Below, in pieces: positions 17,916-27,353 of a DNA stretch of 64,000 bases. Under the pieces are notes generated by a model. The model was given only the letters and a program-made list of their open reading frames with translations, made no database searches and was not told where the DNA came from. Both the position numbers and the translations under genes were made by a program. Each line of letters starts with the position of its first letter. The stretch's first letter is position 1. The DNA comes from Arboricoccus pini (GTDB taxonomy: Bacteria; Pseudomonadota; Alphaproteobacteria; Geminicoccales; Geminicoccaceae): the NCBI RefSeq assembly GCF_900187945.1, contig NZ_FYEH01000007.1, forward strand, positions 1 to 64,000. Direction: 5' to 3'.

Positions 17916-19004
17916 TTGAGCGAAAGCGACGGGGCTCCCCGCGGTCCGCGTCTGGATCGACGCCATCTCATCAGCGGCCTTGGCGGCGCGCTCGGTGGTA
18001 ATGCGCTCGGCGGTGGCGTCGTCGGCGCCACGACCTGGAACACCGGCGGCCTCGCGGACGGCCGCTACCATAATCCGCCGGGGAGCCCGAAAAGTGGCGG
18101 CGGCTTCAGTGACTGGAGCGGGTTCTTCTGGCGCCGCCTTGTCCGTCCGTCCTCTGCCCCGGTCATCCCGGCAGGCCATCTCCTCCCGTCCGGTGCCGCG
18201 CTGGCCGGATGGCAGGCGCTCGAGGGGAAAGACGCCATTCTCTGGCTCGGCCATGCGAGCTTTCTCGTCCGTCTCGCCGGCAAGACCGTCTTGATCGATC
18301 CTTTCCTCAGTGAGCGGGCGTCACCCTTCGTCCGGTTCGGACCCAAGCGCTTCGCGCCACCCGGCCTCGACGTCGAGCAGCTTCCCAAGCTCGACCTCCT
18401 CCTCTTGTCTCATAATCATTACGATCATCTCGATCTGCCCGCCTTGCGCCGGCTGGCGGCCTTGCAGCAGCCGCCCTTGATCACGACCCTGGGGGTCAGT
18501 CGCTACCTGGAAGGCCTGCCCTTTAAGCCGACGCTGGAGATCGGCTGGGGACAGTCGGTCAGCCAGGCTGGGCTCGAGATCGAGGCGGTACCGGCCATCC
18601 ATTTCTCCAAGCGCACGCTTTTCGATCGCAACCGGACGCTCTGGTGCGGCTACGTGCTCAAGGGCGGTGGCCGTTCGGTCTATTTCACCGGCGACACGGC
18701 CTTTGGTCCTGTCTTTGCCGATCTCGCGGAGCGCCTGGCACCCCCGGATCTGGCGCTCGTGCCAATCGGCGCCTATGCGCCCCGTGCGCTGATGCGCGGG
18801 GTCCACTGCATGCCGGAAGAAGGCGTGGCGATCGGCAAGACCGTGCAGGCGAAAAAGCTCTGCGGCATGCATTGGGGCACGATAGCACTCACCGACGAGC
18901 CACCGTTCGAGCCACCTGGCCGCTTCGCGCAGGCGGCTTTCGCCAGCGGCTATGCGCCCGAGGATGCCTTTGTCCTGCCGATCGGCGGCAGCCGCGCTTT
19001 CTAG
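17916..19004 (+). CDS. Metallo-beta-lactamase-fold hydrolase, NAPE-PLD/RomA-like, probable Tat substrate
   Basis: 362 residues from a TTG at 17916. TTG is chosen because a strong GGAGGAGA lies 8 bases before it and no other start has one. The N-terminus LDRRHLISGLGGALGG is a plausible twin-arginine signal, so the protein may be exported folded. The metal site is HNHYDHLD (HxHxDH), with WLGHASFLVRLAGKTVLIDP upstream and YFTGDTAFG downstream; a late histidine in MHWGT completes it. These are features of the NAPE-PLD/outer-membrane RomA branch. The substrate is unknown, with a phosphodiester the likely kind. Confidence 0.85.
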   Translation: MSESDGAPRGPRLDRRHLISGLGGALGGNALGGGVVGATTWNTGGLADGRYHNPPGSPKSGGGFSDWSGFFWRRLVRPSSAPVIPAGHLLPSGAALAGWQALEGKDAILWLGHASFLVRLAGKTVLIDPFLSERASPFVRFGPKRFAPPGLDVEQLPKLDLLLLSHNHYDHLDLPALRRLAALQQPPLITTLGVSRYLEGLPFKPTLEIGWGQSVSQAGLEIEAVPAIHFSKRTLFDRNRTLWCGYVLKGGGRSVYFTGDTAFGPVFADLAERLAPPDLALVPIGAYAPRALMRGVHCMPEEGVAIGKTVQAKKLCGMHWGTIALTDEPPFEPPGRFAQAAFASGYAPEDAFVLPIGGSRAF

Positions 19005-19019
19005 TCGCCGTGACGCTCC

Positions 19020-19484
19020 TCAGCCGTCCTTCGCCTCGAGGCGCGCACGCACCCGCGCCCGCGCCTCGGCGTTCTCGCGATCGCTGACATAGAGGAGCGA
19101 GGGTAGCTGGCGCATCAACGCCGCCTCGAAGTCATCAAGGCTGCCATCGGCGAGCACCACTTCCCAAAGCATCTCGACGATGGCGATCCGGCCTTCGGGG
19201 CCATAGGCCTCTTTGAGGACCCGCGTGAAACCTTGCCAGTCGCTGCCCTCCTTGGCTCGCTTTTCCGCCTGCTCCAGAAGCGTTGCGGCCTCGAAGGGCC
19301 CAAGGCCGAAGCGATCGACGAGCAGCCGGCTTATCCGATCGCGCTCGCTCGCGGCGAACTCGCCATCGGCCGTCGCCGCCTCGACCAGCAGCGCGGCCGC
19401 CGCCAGTTGATGCGGCTTGTCGTCCTGCACCGCCACCTGGTCCCGGCTTGCGCCGGCCAGGAGTTTCTCGAAGAAGCCGAACAC
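19020..19484 (-). CDS. TerB-family protein
   Basis: 154 residues with the all-helical TerB/DUF533-like fold. The two acidic repeats AATADGEFAASERDRI and VLADGSLDDFEAALM are typical metal-binding-like DG(E/S) loops of the family. Although named for tellurite resistance, single chromosomal TerB genes have no proven role. It is convergent with the MBL hydrolase (16-bp gap) and follows apaG on the same strand after about 50 bp. Confidence 0.85.
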   Translation of the reverse strand: MFGFFEKLLAGASRDQVAVQDDKPHQLAAAALLVEAATADGEFAASERDRISRLLVDRFGLGPFEAATLLEQAEKRAKEGSDWQGFTRVLKEAYGPEGRIAIVEMLWEVVLADGSLDDFEAALMRQLPSLLYVSDRENAEARARVRARLEAKDG

Positions 19485-19533
19485 GTGCCCTCCCTTCGCG
19501 ATGGGGCCAAAGGATCAGGCGGTGCCTGGGGTT

Positions 19534-19926
19534 TCAGTGTAACGGGCGCCGCTCGTCCGGCACGTCGAGTGAAAAGGCGGGAATGGCAACCTCGAAGGGG
19601 AGGCCGTCCTCGGCCACCATGCCATAGCTGCCCATCATGAAGCCCGTGGGCGTCGAGAGAGGGGTCCCGCTCGTGTACTGGAAGCGCTCGCCCGGCGAGA
19701 GATGCGGCTGCTCGCCGATGACGCCCTCGCCCTTGACCTCGATCTGCCGGCCGCGCGCATCGGTGATCCGCCAGTGCCGCGTCATGAGCTGCACCGGGAC
19801 CCTGCCTCGATTCTCGATCGTCACCCGATAGCCGAACACCCAGCGTTCCTTGTCCGGCTCCGACTGATCTTCGATGTAGAAAGGCTCGACCGAGATCGCG
19901 ATATCGTTGGTGACGGTCTCGTACAT
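19534..19926 (-). CDS. apaG: ApaG protein (Co2+/Mg2+ efflux-associated, DUF525)
   Basis: 130 residues forming the fibronectin-III-like ApaG beta-sandwich. Conserved stretches include [35 protein letters not shown] and [16 protein letters not shown] with the GxGxxG-like motif. The start MYETVTNDI at 19926 matches the family; a further in-frame ATG 42 bp upstream would add an atypical extension. ApaG has been linked to cobalt/magnesium resistance and to diadenosine-tetraphosphate levels, but its activity is not settled. Divergent from hemA across about 190 bp. Confidence 0.92.
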   Translation of the reverse strand: MYETVTNDIAISVEPFYIEDQSEPDKERWVFGYRVTIENRGRVPVQLMTRHWRITDARGRQIEVKGEGVIGEQPHLSPGERFQYTSGTPLSTPTGFMMGSYGMVAEDGLPFEVAIPAFSLDVPDERRPLH

Positions 19927-20118
19927 ATCCAATCCGACCTTGAGCCTCTTCGTCTGGATGACGCTCAACTATGCGGCGGCGCGGTCTGTCTGTCCATTGG
20001 CACAGCCGTCATCTTGCAGGGTCGGCCCTGCGTCAACAGGGATGTTGCCGCAGACACGAATCGTCCTAAGCTAAAACCAGACGAAAGTAAGAACGACGGA
20101 CAAGCCGGGCAGAGAGTC

Positions 20119-21330
20119 TTGAATTACAAGAGCCATTTCGAGAGCGCCCTCGACAAGGTGCGCCGCGAAGGACGCTATCGCGTTTTCGCCGATCTCGCGC
20201 GCCAGGCCGGCGCCTTCCCCGCGGCCCATCATCGTGACCCGGCCGGTGTTCGCGAGGTGACCGTCTGGTGCTCCAACGACTATCTGGGCATGGGACAGCA
20301 TCCCGACGTGCTGGCCGCCGCGACGGAGGCCGTCCAGACCTATGGAGCAGGTGCGGGAGGTACCCGCAACATCTCGGGCACGACCCATCTCCACGTGCTC
20401 CTTGAGGCGGAGCTCGCCAGCCTGCACGACAAGGATCAGGCTCTCGTGATGAGCTCGGGCTTCGTTGCCAACGAGGCCGCGATCTCGACGATCGCCCAGC
20501 TTTTGCCGGACTGCCTGATCCTCTCGGATGCCTACAACCATGCCTCGATGATCGCGGGCGTGCGCCATTCGGGCTGTGAGAAGCAGATCTTCCGTCACAA
20601 CGACGTCGCCCATCTCGAGCAGCTGCTGCGCGCCCAGCCCCGCGAGCGCGCGAAGCTGATCGTCTTCGAGAGCGTCTATTCGATGGACGGCGATTTCGGC
20701 CCGATCGCCGAGATCGTCGAGCTCGCCAAGCGCTATAACGCCATGACCTTTCTGGACGAGGTGCATGCCGTCGGCATGTATGGCGCGCATGGTGCCGGCG
20801 TTGCCGAGCGCGACGGGCTTATGGCCGAGATCGACGTCATTCAGGGCACGCTCGCCAAGGCGTTCGGTTGCATGGGCGGTTACATCGCCGCCGACGGCGC
20901 CATCATCGATGCCGTCCGCTCGCATGCGCCAGGCTTTATCTTCACCAGCTCCCTGGCGCCAGCGGTCGTCGGCGCCGCGCTGGCTTCGGTCCAGTATCTC
21001 AAGCAGGCGAGCGCGCTTCGCGAGCGTCACCAGGAGCGCGCGGCCTGTCTCAAGCGCCGGCTGCATGCCGCCGGCCTGCCGGTCATGCCCTCACCCTCGC
21101 ATATCGTCCCCCTCCTGGTCGGCGAGCCGCGTCGCTGCAAGGAGGCTTCCGACATGCTCATGGCGCAGTACGGCATCTACATCCAGCCGATCAACTATCC
21201 GACCGTCCAGCGTGGCACCGAGCGCCTGCGCATCACCCCCACGCCCCTGCACGACGATGCGGTGATGGACCGGCTGGTCGAGGCGTTGGGCGAAGTCTGG
21301 TCGCATCTGGAGATCCGCCTGGCGGCCTGA
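20119..21330 (+). CDS. hemA: 5-aminolevulinate synthase (C4 pathway)
   Basis: Condenses glycine and succinyl-CoA to 5-aminolevulinate, the first step of tetrapyrrole synthesis in alphaproteobacteria. 403 residues from TTG 20119, giving the family N-terminus [25 protein letters not shown]; earlier in-frame starts add 139 non-homologous residues. Fold type I PLP enzyme with the glycine-rich [13 protein letters not shown], the FLDEVHAVG aspartate run and the Schiff-base lysine K247 in TLAKAFG. The start codon is unusual, but length and sequence fit well. No heme regulatory motif or iron box was seen upstream. Confidence 0.95.
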   Translation: MNYKSHFESALDKVRREGRYRVFADLARQAGAFPAAHHRDPAGVREVTVWCSNDYLGMGQHPDVLAAATEAVQTYGAGAGGTRNISGTTHLHVLLEAELASLHDKDQALVMSSGFVANEAAISTIAQLLPDCLILSDAYNHASMIAGVRHSGCEKQIFRHNDVAHLEQLLRAQPRERAKLIVFESVYSMDGDFGPIAEIVELAKRYNAMTFLDEVHAVGMYGAHGAGVAERDGLMAEIDVIQGTLAKAFGCMGGYIAADGAIIDAVRSHAPGFIFTSSLAPAVVGAALASVQYLKQASALRERHQERAACLKRRLHAAGLPVMPSPSHIVPLLVGEPRRCKEASDMLMAQYGIYIQPINYPTVQRGTERLRITPTPLHDDAVMDRLVEALGEVWSHLEIRLAA

Positions 21331-21467
21331 GCCGCCCTGGACGTTCCGTCCGGCCATCGATTCGACGTTCATGTCCTCTTCTCCTCACAGATATTTTTAT
21401 GAGGCGAGCCTGGGAACGCTGAATTGAGGAATGGTTACCGCCCCGGAGGGATTTGGCGCGCCCGCGC

Positions 21468-22145
21468 CTAGCGGGCCAGGCTCTCCGCCCCCGACTTGCC
21501 GATGATCGAGAGAAATTCGCGCCGCGTGTCGGGATTGGTCTTGAAGATCCCCGAAACGCGGCTCGTTACCATCAGCGAGCCCGGCTTGTGGATGCCGCGC
21601 GTGGTCATGCAGTGATGCGTGGCCTCGATCATGACGGCAACGCCGCGTGGCTGGAGTACTTCCTGGATCGTGTCGGCGATCTGGGCGGTCATGCGCTCCT
21701 GGATCTGCAGGCGCTTGGCGAAGACCTCGACCAGACGGGCCAGCTTCGAGATGCCGACCACGCGGCTGTTGGGCATGTAGGCCACGTGCGCCCGGCCGAT
21801 GATGGGCGCCATGTGATGCTCACAGTGCGATTCGAAGCTGATATCCTTGAGCACGACGACGTCGTCATAGCCCTCGACCTCCGAGAAGGTCCGAGCCAGG
21901 ATTTCGTGCGGCTCTTGCGTATATCCGGCGAAATGCTCGAGGAACGCCTTCGTCACGCGCGTCGGCGTGTCCTGCAGCCCCTCCCGGGACGGGTCCTCGC
22001 CGATCCAGCGCAGTAGCGTGCGGACGGCATCTTGCGCCTCCTGGGCGGAGGGCTTGGCGCGGGGATCGAGCCTGGGCGGCGTCTTGGTGATGTGGGCACC
22101 TTGCGGACGGGCCAGGAGCTCGACTAGCGAGCGATCGGAGGACAT
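21468..22145 (-). CDS. folE: GTP cyclohydrolase I FolE
   Basis: Converts GTP to 7,8-dihydroneopterin triphosphate, the first step of folate (and queuosine/pterin) synthesis. About 225 residues from MSSDRSL at 22145; an ATG 33 bp upstream is less likely. The zinc ligands lie in SHCEHHM and THHCMTTRG, which makes it the zinc-dependent type IA rather than the FolE2 type. Other conserved runs are GLQDTPTRV and [18 protein letters not shown]. Divergent from the FAH-family gene; convergent with hemA. Confidence 0.96.
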   Translation of the reverse strand: MSSDRSLVELLARPQGAHITKTPPRLDPRAKPSAQEAQDAVRTLLRWIGEDPSREGLQDTPTRVTKAFLEHFAGYTQEPHEILARTFSEVEGYDDVVVLKDISFESHCEHHMAPIIGRAHVAYMPNSRVVGISKLARLVEVFAKRLQIQERMTAQIADTIQEVLQPRGVAVMIEATHHCMTTRGIHKPGSLMVTSRVSGIFKTNPDTRREFLSIIGKSGAESLAR

Positions 22146-22314
22146 GGCAGCTACTCGGTGGATGACGCGAAAGCCCATCTTAGACGCTTTCGCATGCGGA
22201 AGGAAAAGCCCTTGTTCTTCGCGGCGCCAGGCCCGGTTTCCAAGGAGGGCCGAACGGGTCTAGGAAAGAGCCGGCCGCAAGCTTTCATTGTCGGGGCCGC
22301 CAAGGGACGCTGCC

Positions 22315-23013
22315 ATGTCTTTCGTATTCGAGCCTGAACCTCGCGTGACGCTGCCGATCAAGGGTAGCGGCCAGCTCTTCCCCGTCCGCCGCGTCTATTG
22401 CGTCGGCCGGAACTATGCCGAGCATGCGCGCGAGATGGGCCATGATCCGGATCGCGAGCCACCCTTCTTTTTCCAGAAAAACCCGGACAATCTCCTGCCG
22501 ATCCCTGACGGCGAGACGGGGAATTTCCCTTATCCCTCCAAGACTGAGGACGTGCATCACGAGATCGAACTGGCCCTGGCGCTCAAGGCGGGCGGCACGG
22601 ACATCCCGGTCGACCAGGCGATGGCCTGCGTCTATGGCTATGCGGCAGCCTTCGACATGACCAGGCGAGACCTGCAAGGCCAGGCCAAGAAGGCCGGGCG
22701 GCCTTGGGAGATCGGCAAGGCCTTCGAGCATTCGGCACCTTGCACGGCGCTGGTCCCGGCGGAGGAGGTCGGCGACATCGGCGATCGCCGGATCTGGGCC
22801 CGCGTCGATGGCGCCATCCGCCAGGATGGCAGGACCAGCGCCATGATCTGGAACATTCCCGAGACGATCGCCTATCTCTCGGGCCTTTTCGAACTGCGCG
22901 CCGGCGATGTGATCCTGACCGGCACCCCGGCCGGCGTCGGGGCCGTGACACGGGGACAGGTGCTCGAGGGTGGTGTCGAGGGCATCGGCACGTTGCGGTT
23001 GCGCGTGGCCTAG
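22315..23013 (+). CDS. Fumarylacetoacetate hydrolase-family protein
   Basis: 232 residues with the FAH beta-roll fold. The metal-binding acidic triad appears in HHEIELAL (E, E) and further on in the D of AFDMTRRDLQ; the run VYCVGRNYAEHAREMG and GDVILTGTPAGVG are typical of the FAHD1/YcgM subgroup. Such enzymes act as acylpyruvases or oxaloacetate decarboxylases. ATG 22315 has AAGGGA seven bases before it. Alone in its transcription unit; the precise substrate cannot be told from sequence. Confidence 0.9.
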   Translation: MSFVFEPEPRVTLPIKGSGQLFPVRRVYCVGRNYAEHAREMGHDPDREPPFFFQKNPDNLLPIPDGETGNFPYPSKTEDVHHEIELALALKAGGTDIPVDQAMACVYGYAAAFDMTRRDLQGQAKKAGRPWEIGKAFEHSAPCTALVPAEEVGDIGDRRIWARVDGAIRQDGRTSAMIWNIPETIAYLSGLFELRAGDVILTGTPAGVGAVTRGQVLEGGVEGIGTLRLRVA

Positions 23014-23026
23014 GGAGGCACGCTCG

Positions 23027-23581
23027 CTAGAATTTGAAGGTCACGGTCGCCATGAGGCCGTGATCCTGCGCATCGTGGGCAAGCTCGCCCGTGTAATCGA
23101 GGCCGATCGCCAGGCGGGGCAGGACGTCGAGCGCCGCACCCGCACCGAGCACGAGGCTGTCCCTGGCGACCGGACTGCCCTGCACGGCATAGCCGGCACT
23201 TCCCTGGGCGAAGGCCAGATGCGCCTCCGGCGACGTGTCGCCATAAGCATGCCGCCAGCCGAGCGAGCCGCCCGTCTTCAATTTGACCGTGTCGAGAACG
23301 AGGTCATGGCCGGCCCGCAGGCCCAGCGTCTGGAAGACGATATCGGCGCTGTCGCCCTTGCCGCGCAAGGCGGCACTGCCGCCGCTCTCGTCGACGCCGT
23401 CGCTCGAGAGGTTGACGTAGGCGAGGCCGGCGAAAGGCTCGAGGTCGATCGGCCCCAAGGCCGTGGCATAGGCGGCCGACGGGTATTGCAAAGAGGGATA
23501 AAGCTGCAAGTAATAGTGAGCGAACTGCTGCCGGTCGTATAGCCTACTGCTACAATCCGGGCGTCGAGTTGTTGAGCGCAT
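23027..23581 (-). pseudogene. C-terminal remnant of an autotransporter (type Va secretion) beta-barrel
   Basis: The last ~150 residues clearly match the end of an autotransporter translocator domain: LEPFAGLAYVNL, TLGLRAG, GSLGWRHAYGD, PEAHLAF and a terminal aromatic VTFKF, the Omp85 recognition signal. A full autotransporter barrel needs about 260-280 residues and a passenger domain. Here the sequence starts abruptly with an unrelated Arg/Ser-rich stretch near 23500-23581, and no passenger frame is found upstream. This is a truncated, probably non-functional gene left after a deletion. Frame and codon use remain intact in the retained part. Confidence 0.82.
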
Positions 23582-23752
23582 GTCATGCTCAACCCTGGCA
23601 GTGCGATCACCAGGGAGGATTGTCTCATGGGAACCCTGGGGCTGAATGACGTAGTGTCGCGACCAACCCCAGATTATGCATCCCAGTAAATTTATGCGCC
23701 TGTGGTGCCATGTAACTATAAGTAATAATCTATTTTATTTCAATAGATATAA

Positions 23753-25441
23753 CTAATTCGTATGAATATCGACGTTCTTCGTCTCGCGAATGAAGAACAG
23801 GCCAATGATGAAGGTGCCAAGCGCAATCACGATTGGATACCAAAGGCCGCTATAGATGTTGCCGGTGGCAGCCGAGATGGCGAAAGCGGTGGGCGGCAGG
23901 AAGCCGCCGAACCAGCCATTGCCGATGTGATAGGGCAGCGACATCGAGGTGTAGCGAATGCGTGTGGGAAACATCTCGACCAAGGCCGCCGCGATCGGCC
24001 CGTAGACCATGGTGACATAGAGTACCAGGACGAAGAGCATGACGGTCGTCATGAACTTGTTGATCTCCGCCGGATCGGCCTTCGCCGGATAGCCGGCCTC
24101 CCGGATCGCATCCGTCATCGACTTGGTGAACGCGTCCGACCGGGTCTTGAAGTCGGCCGTCGCCAGCGCCTGCCCGTCAAAGGCCGGAATCGTCGTCGGT
24201 CCGATCTGGACCGAGGCTACCGTGCCGGCCGCCGCCGCCTCGTTGCCGTAGTTCACCGCGTTCCTGGCAAGGAAGCCCTTGGCGATGTCGCAGGAACTGA
24301 GGAAGGTGGAGGTCCCCACGGGGTTGAACTGGAAGGAGCATTCCGCGGGGTCGGCGATGACCGTGACCGGCGCGCTCGCCTGGGCGGCCTCCAGCGCCGG
24401 ATTGGCAAAATGCGTGATTCCCTTGAACAGTGGAAAATAGGTCAGGGCCGCCAGGAGGCAGCCGCCCAGGATGATGGGCTTGCGGCCGATGCGATCGGAG
24501 AGCGCCCCAAAGACGAGGAAGAAGGGCGTGGCCACCAGGAGTGCCAGCGCGATCAGGATGTTCGCGGTCGCGGCGTCGACCTTGAGCGTCTGGGTCAGGA
24601 AGAAGAGCGCGTAGAACTGACCGGTGTACCAGACGACCCCCTGCCCGGCGGCCAGGCCTAGAAGTGCCAGGATCACCACCTTCAGGTTCGGCCAGTTGGC
24701 AAAGCTGTCGCGCAGCGGCGCGGTCGAGCCCTTGCCCTCCGCCTTCATCCGCTGGAAAGCCGGGCTCTCGCTCAGCTGCATGCGGATCCAGATCGAGACC
24801 CCCAGAAGGATGATCGAGACCAGGAACGGGATGCGCCAGCCCCAGTCGCCGAACGCCGTCTCGCCCATCCAGGTGCGCACGCCCAGGATGATGAGGAGCG
24901 AGAGGAAGAGGCCCAGCGTCGCCGTCGTCTGAATGAAGGAGGTATGGAAACCGCGCCGGCCCTGGGGCGCATGCTCGGCAACATAGGTCGCAGCGCCGCC
25001 ATATTCGCCGCCCAGTGCCAGACCCTGGACCAGCCGCAGGACGATCAGGATTGTCGGTGCCAGGAATCCCCAGCTCGCGTAGGAGGGGAGGATGCCGACC
25101 ATGAAGGTCGAGAGGCCCATGAGGACGATCGTGATGAGGAAGGTGTATTTGCGCCCGACCAGGTCACCCAACCGACCGAATACCAGTGCGCCGAACGGGC
25201 GAACGGCAAAGCCGGCGGCAAAGGCCAAAAGCGCGAAGATGAAGGCGGCCGTCTCATTGACGCCCGAGAAGAACTGCCTGGCGATGATCGCTGAGAGCGA
25301 GCCGTAGAGATAGAAATCGTACCATTCGAAAACCGTGCCGAGCGAGGAGGCGAAGATGACCTTCCTTTCCTCCGCATTCATCGGTCTCGTATCGTCCTTG
25401 CCGGTCACGCGTGCGCCGTCGGGTCGCGCTGTTGTTTGCAT
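23753..25441 (-). CDS. MFS transporter, metabolite:H+ symporter (MHS) family
   Basis: 562 residues with twelve predicted membrane helices, in the inner membrane. The family signatures are SSLGTVFEWYDFYLYG near the N-terminus, GRLGDLVGRKYTF in loop 2-3 and LALGGEYGGAATYVAEHAP in helix 5. Compared with ProP/ShiA-type proteins it has about 120 extra residues between helices 8 and 9, a polar segment (roughly 340-450) expected outside the membrane. Substrate cannot be inferred; dicarboxylates, betaine or shikimate are all handled by this family. A start at M21 (MNAEERK) is also reasonable. No linked enzyme gene. Confidence 0.9.
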   Translation of the reverse strand: MQTTARPDGARVTGKDDTRPMNAEERKVIFASSLGTVFEWYDFYLYGSLSAIIARQFFSGVNETAAFIFALLAFAAGFAVRPFGALVFGRLGDLVGRKYTFLITIVLMGLSTFMVGILPSYASWGFLAPTILIVLRLVQGLALGGEYGGAATYVAEHAPQGRRGFHTSFIQTTATLGLFLSLLIILGVRTWMGETAFGDWGWRIPFLVSIILLGVSIWIRMQLSESPAFQRMKAEGKGSTAPLRDSFANWPNLKVVILALLGLAAGQGVVWYTGQFYALFFLTQTLKVDAATANILIALALLVATPFFLVFGALSDRIGRKPIILGGCLLAALTYFPLFKGITHFANPALEAAQASAPVTVIADPAECSFQFNPVGTSTFLSSCDIAKGFLARNAVNYGNEAAAAGTVASVQIGPTTIPAFDGQALATADFKTRSDAFTKSMTDAIREAGYPAKADPAEINKFMTTVMLFVLVLYVTMVYGPIAAALVEMFPTRIRYTSMSLPYHIGNGWFGGFLPPTAFAISAATGNIYSGLWYPIVIALGTFIIGLFFIRETKNVDIHTN

Positions 25442-25597
25442 CGCCCTATCAACCTCCCTGCGGCTCGTCGGCGTTATTGAGGTCGAGTGCCTCGACGAGT
25501 CCTTAGAGCCTCAATGAAGCGTTCTTCATGAAGCTCATCAAGATAATTTATCGCTGGAGGATGCGGATGGCCGTCGACGCACGCCGGATGGCCGAGA

Positions 25598-26371
25598 CTA
25601 GCGCCGGATGAAGCCTTCCTCGGTCAGGCTGAGCTGGCGCAGGTCGACTCCCGCGGCCGCGAAGGGCGCATTGACCTGATCGATAAAGGCGGCTCGCCGC
25701 GCAGGGTCGGGCGTCTTGCCCATGGATTCCGCCGCCGCCGAGGCCAGGACCGACTGGTAGATCATCGAATCGGCCATGGCCTGCTTTTGCGCATCGGAGA
25801 GCTTGGGCAAGGCCGCGTTTTCCAGCAGCGCCTGTTTTAGGCTTCCCTCGACCGCCAGCATGGCACGGCCTGAAGGTACGGCGTCCGTCGAGGCACCCTC
25901 GCTCACCACTTCCCAGCTATTGACCCAATAGGCGGCCATGACATCCGCCAAGTTATCGCCGCTGAGACCGTAGCGGGCCAGGAGATCCTTGGTCGCGCGG
26001 ACCGGATCGAGCTGCCGCAGCGCGTCGGCGATGGCATCGGCTCTGGCCTGATCATCCGTGGCCCCATGCACCACGCGGTTGAAGACGGCGGCGCTGACAT
26101 CCGGCTGGCGGCTGAAGACGAGAGTCGAATCGGGTGCTGCCTCCGTGGCCCGGCGCGTGGCGAGGTCGCCGGCTTCGGCCATGCGCTGCAGGAGGCTTGT
26201 TGCCAAAAGCGGTGCCTGCTCATTGGCGGCACGCGCGTTTGAAACCGGATAGAGGAGGGCCAGGGTGCAGGCTGAGACGATGGCCAGGCAAAGGACTACC
26301 CGGGCACGCGCGGCATGCCGGCGCCATACCGCTTTCAGCCGACGCAAAGCGCGCGACACTGCCATCTGCAT
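25598..26371 (-). CDS. Secreted or membrane-anchored hypothetical protein (DUF6683-like)
   Basis: 257 residues from ATG 26371, with GAGGGGAT before it. A positively charged N-terminus and one hydrophobic segment (about 28-45, VVLCLAIVSACTLALLYPV) suggest a signal anchor or cleaved signal. The rest is helical. The run RYGLSGDNLADVMAAYWVNSWEV resembles proteins grouped as DUF6683, though that assignment is by eye only. No catalytic motif is visible. It lies downstream of the efe operon on the same strand, beyond a perfect hairpin that probably separates the units. Confidence 0.65.
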   Translation of the reverse strand: MQMAVSRALRRLKAVWRRHAARARVVLCLAIVSACTLALLYPVSNARAANEQAPLLATSLLQRMAEAGDLATRRATEAAPDSTLVFSRQPDVSAAVFNRVVHGATDDQARADAIADALRQLDPVRATKDLLARYGLSGDNLADVMAAYWVNSWEVVSEGASTDAVPSGRAMLAVEGSLKQALLENAALPKLSDAQKQAMADSMIYQSVLASAAAESMGKTPDPARRAAFIDQVNAPFAAAGVDLRQLSLTEEGFIRR

Positions 26372-26439
26372 CGTGATGGGCCATCCCCTCTGTTCGCTGC
26401 AGAGATGGCATTGGAAGAGCGGTTGGGCAATGCCTTGAG

Positions 26440-26459
26440 GCCTGCCCCGCGGGGCAGGC
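26440..26459. terminator. Perfect 20-bp palindrome after the efe operon
   Basis: GCCTGCCCCGCGGGGCAGGC is a perfect inverted repeat with 10-bp arms, 10 bases after the stop of the efeM-like gene. No clear U-tract follows on the minus strand, so it may act as a terminator-like or mRNA-stabilising hairpin rather than a textbook terminator. Confidence 0.55.
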
Positions 26460-26468
26460 ATCTTTCAG

Positions 26469-27299
26469 CTATTCGAGGCCCAGGGTGCCGTTCAGTTTCG
26501 AGAGATCCTCAGCCAGGGTCGTGATCGGGCCCTTGAGGGCCGTCCGGTCCGTGTCCGAGACATGATCATAAGTGACGTAGCCGCCATCCTTAGTCTTGTA
26601 CTTGGCCAGGATCTGGTCGACCTGCTTGAAGTTGGCGTCGATCTTGGCGGCCAGCGCCTTGTCCTGCTTGACGACCAGCGGATGGATGAGTTGGACGATC
26701 TTTTGCGCGCCATCCATGTTGGCCTGAAAGTCGTAGAGGTCGGTATGGCTGTAGCGATCCTCTTCGCCCGACAGCTTGGTGGCCGCGACTTCCTCGACCA
26801 GGGCCGCGGCACCGCCGACGACCTTGTCCGGCGGGAAGGTCAAGGCGGCGATGCGACCATTCAGATCCTTGACGTCCGCCATCAGTTTGTCGGCGAACGG
26901 GCCCAGGCCATCCGTGGTGTTCTGGGTAAAGAGCACGTATTCGATGCGGTGGAAGCCGACGAAGCCGTCATCCTTCTCGCCACCTTCATGGTCGTCGGCG
27001 CGGCTATCGATCGAGCTGTCGAGATCGCTGAAGAGTTCGGCGATGGGCTCGATGGTCTCATAAGGCACGCGCGTCGTCGCAAAGAGGCTCTTGGCCTTCT
27101 CCAGATCGCCCGCCTTGATGGCCTTGGTGAAAGCCTCCGTGCCCGCCACCAGCTTCTTCGTCTCCGCCGCGACGTAGAGCTTGTAGGCGGCTAGGGGTTT
27201 GACCAGGTCCAAGGAAGCATCGGCGGCACCGGCACTTCCGACCCCTCCGAGGGCCAACGCCGATGCCAACGTAAGGGTTGAAAGAAGCTTCCTGCGCAT
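26469..27299 (-). CDS. EfeM/EfeO-like periplasmic iron-uptake protein (M75/imelysin-like)
   Basis: 276 residues with a cleavable signal ([22 protein letters not shown]) and a single EfeO/M75 helical domain. The key [10 protein letters not shown] (HxxE) motif is present, along with [20 protein letters not shown]. Unlike the efeO product it has no N-terminal cupredoxin domain, so it is EfeM-like. Related periplasmic proteins bind ferrous/ferric iron for delivery to the EfeU permease. Last gene of the four-gene operon, 54 bp after efeB. Two EfeO-type proteins in one operon suggest a division of labour in metal binding. Confidence 0.88.
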   Translation of the reverse strand: MRRKLLSTLTLASALALGGVGSAGAADASLDLVKPLAAYKLYVAAETKKLVAGTEAFTKAIKAGDLEKAKSLFATTRVPYETIEPIAELFSDLDSSIDSRADDHEGGEKDDGFVGFHRIEYVLFTQNTTDGLGPFADKLMADVKDLNGRIAALTFPPDKVVGGAAALVEEVAATKLSGEEDRYSHTDLYDFQANMDGAQKIVQLIHPLVVKQDKALAAKIDANFKQVDQILAKYKTKDGGYVTYDHVSDTDRTALKGPITTLAEDLSKLNGTLGLE

Positions 27300-27353
27300 G
27301 TTGAAGTAATCCTTTGCCTAAAGACAGTCGCGGTCAGTGAACATTGGAACCAT

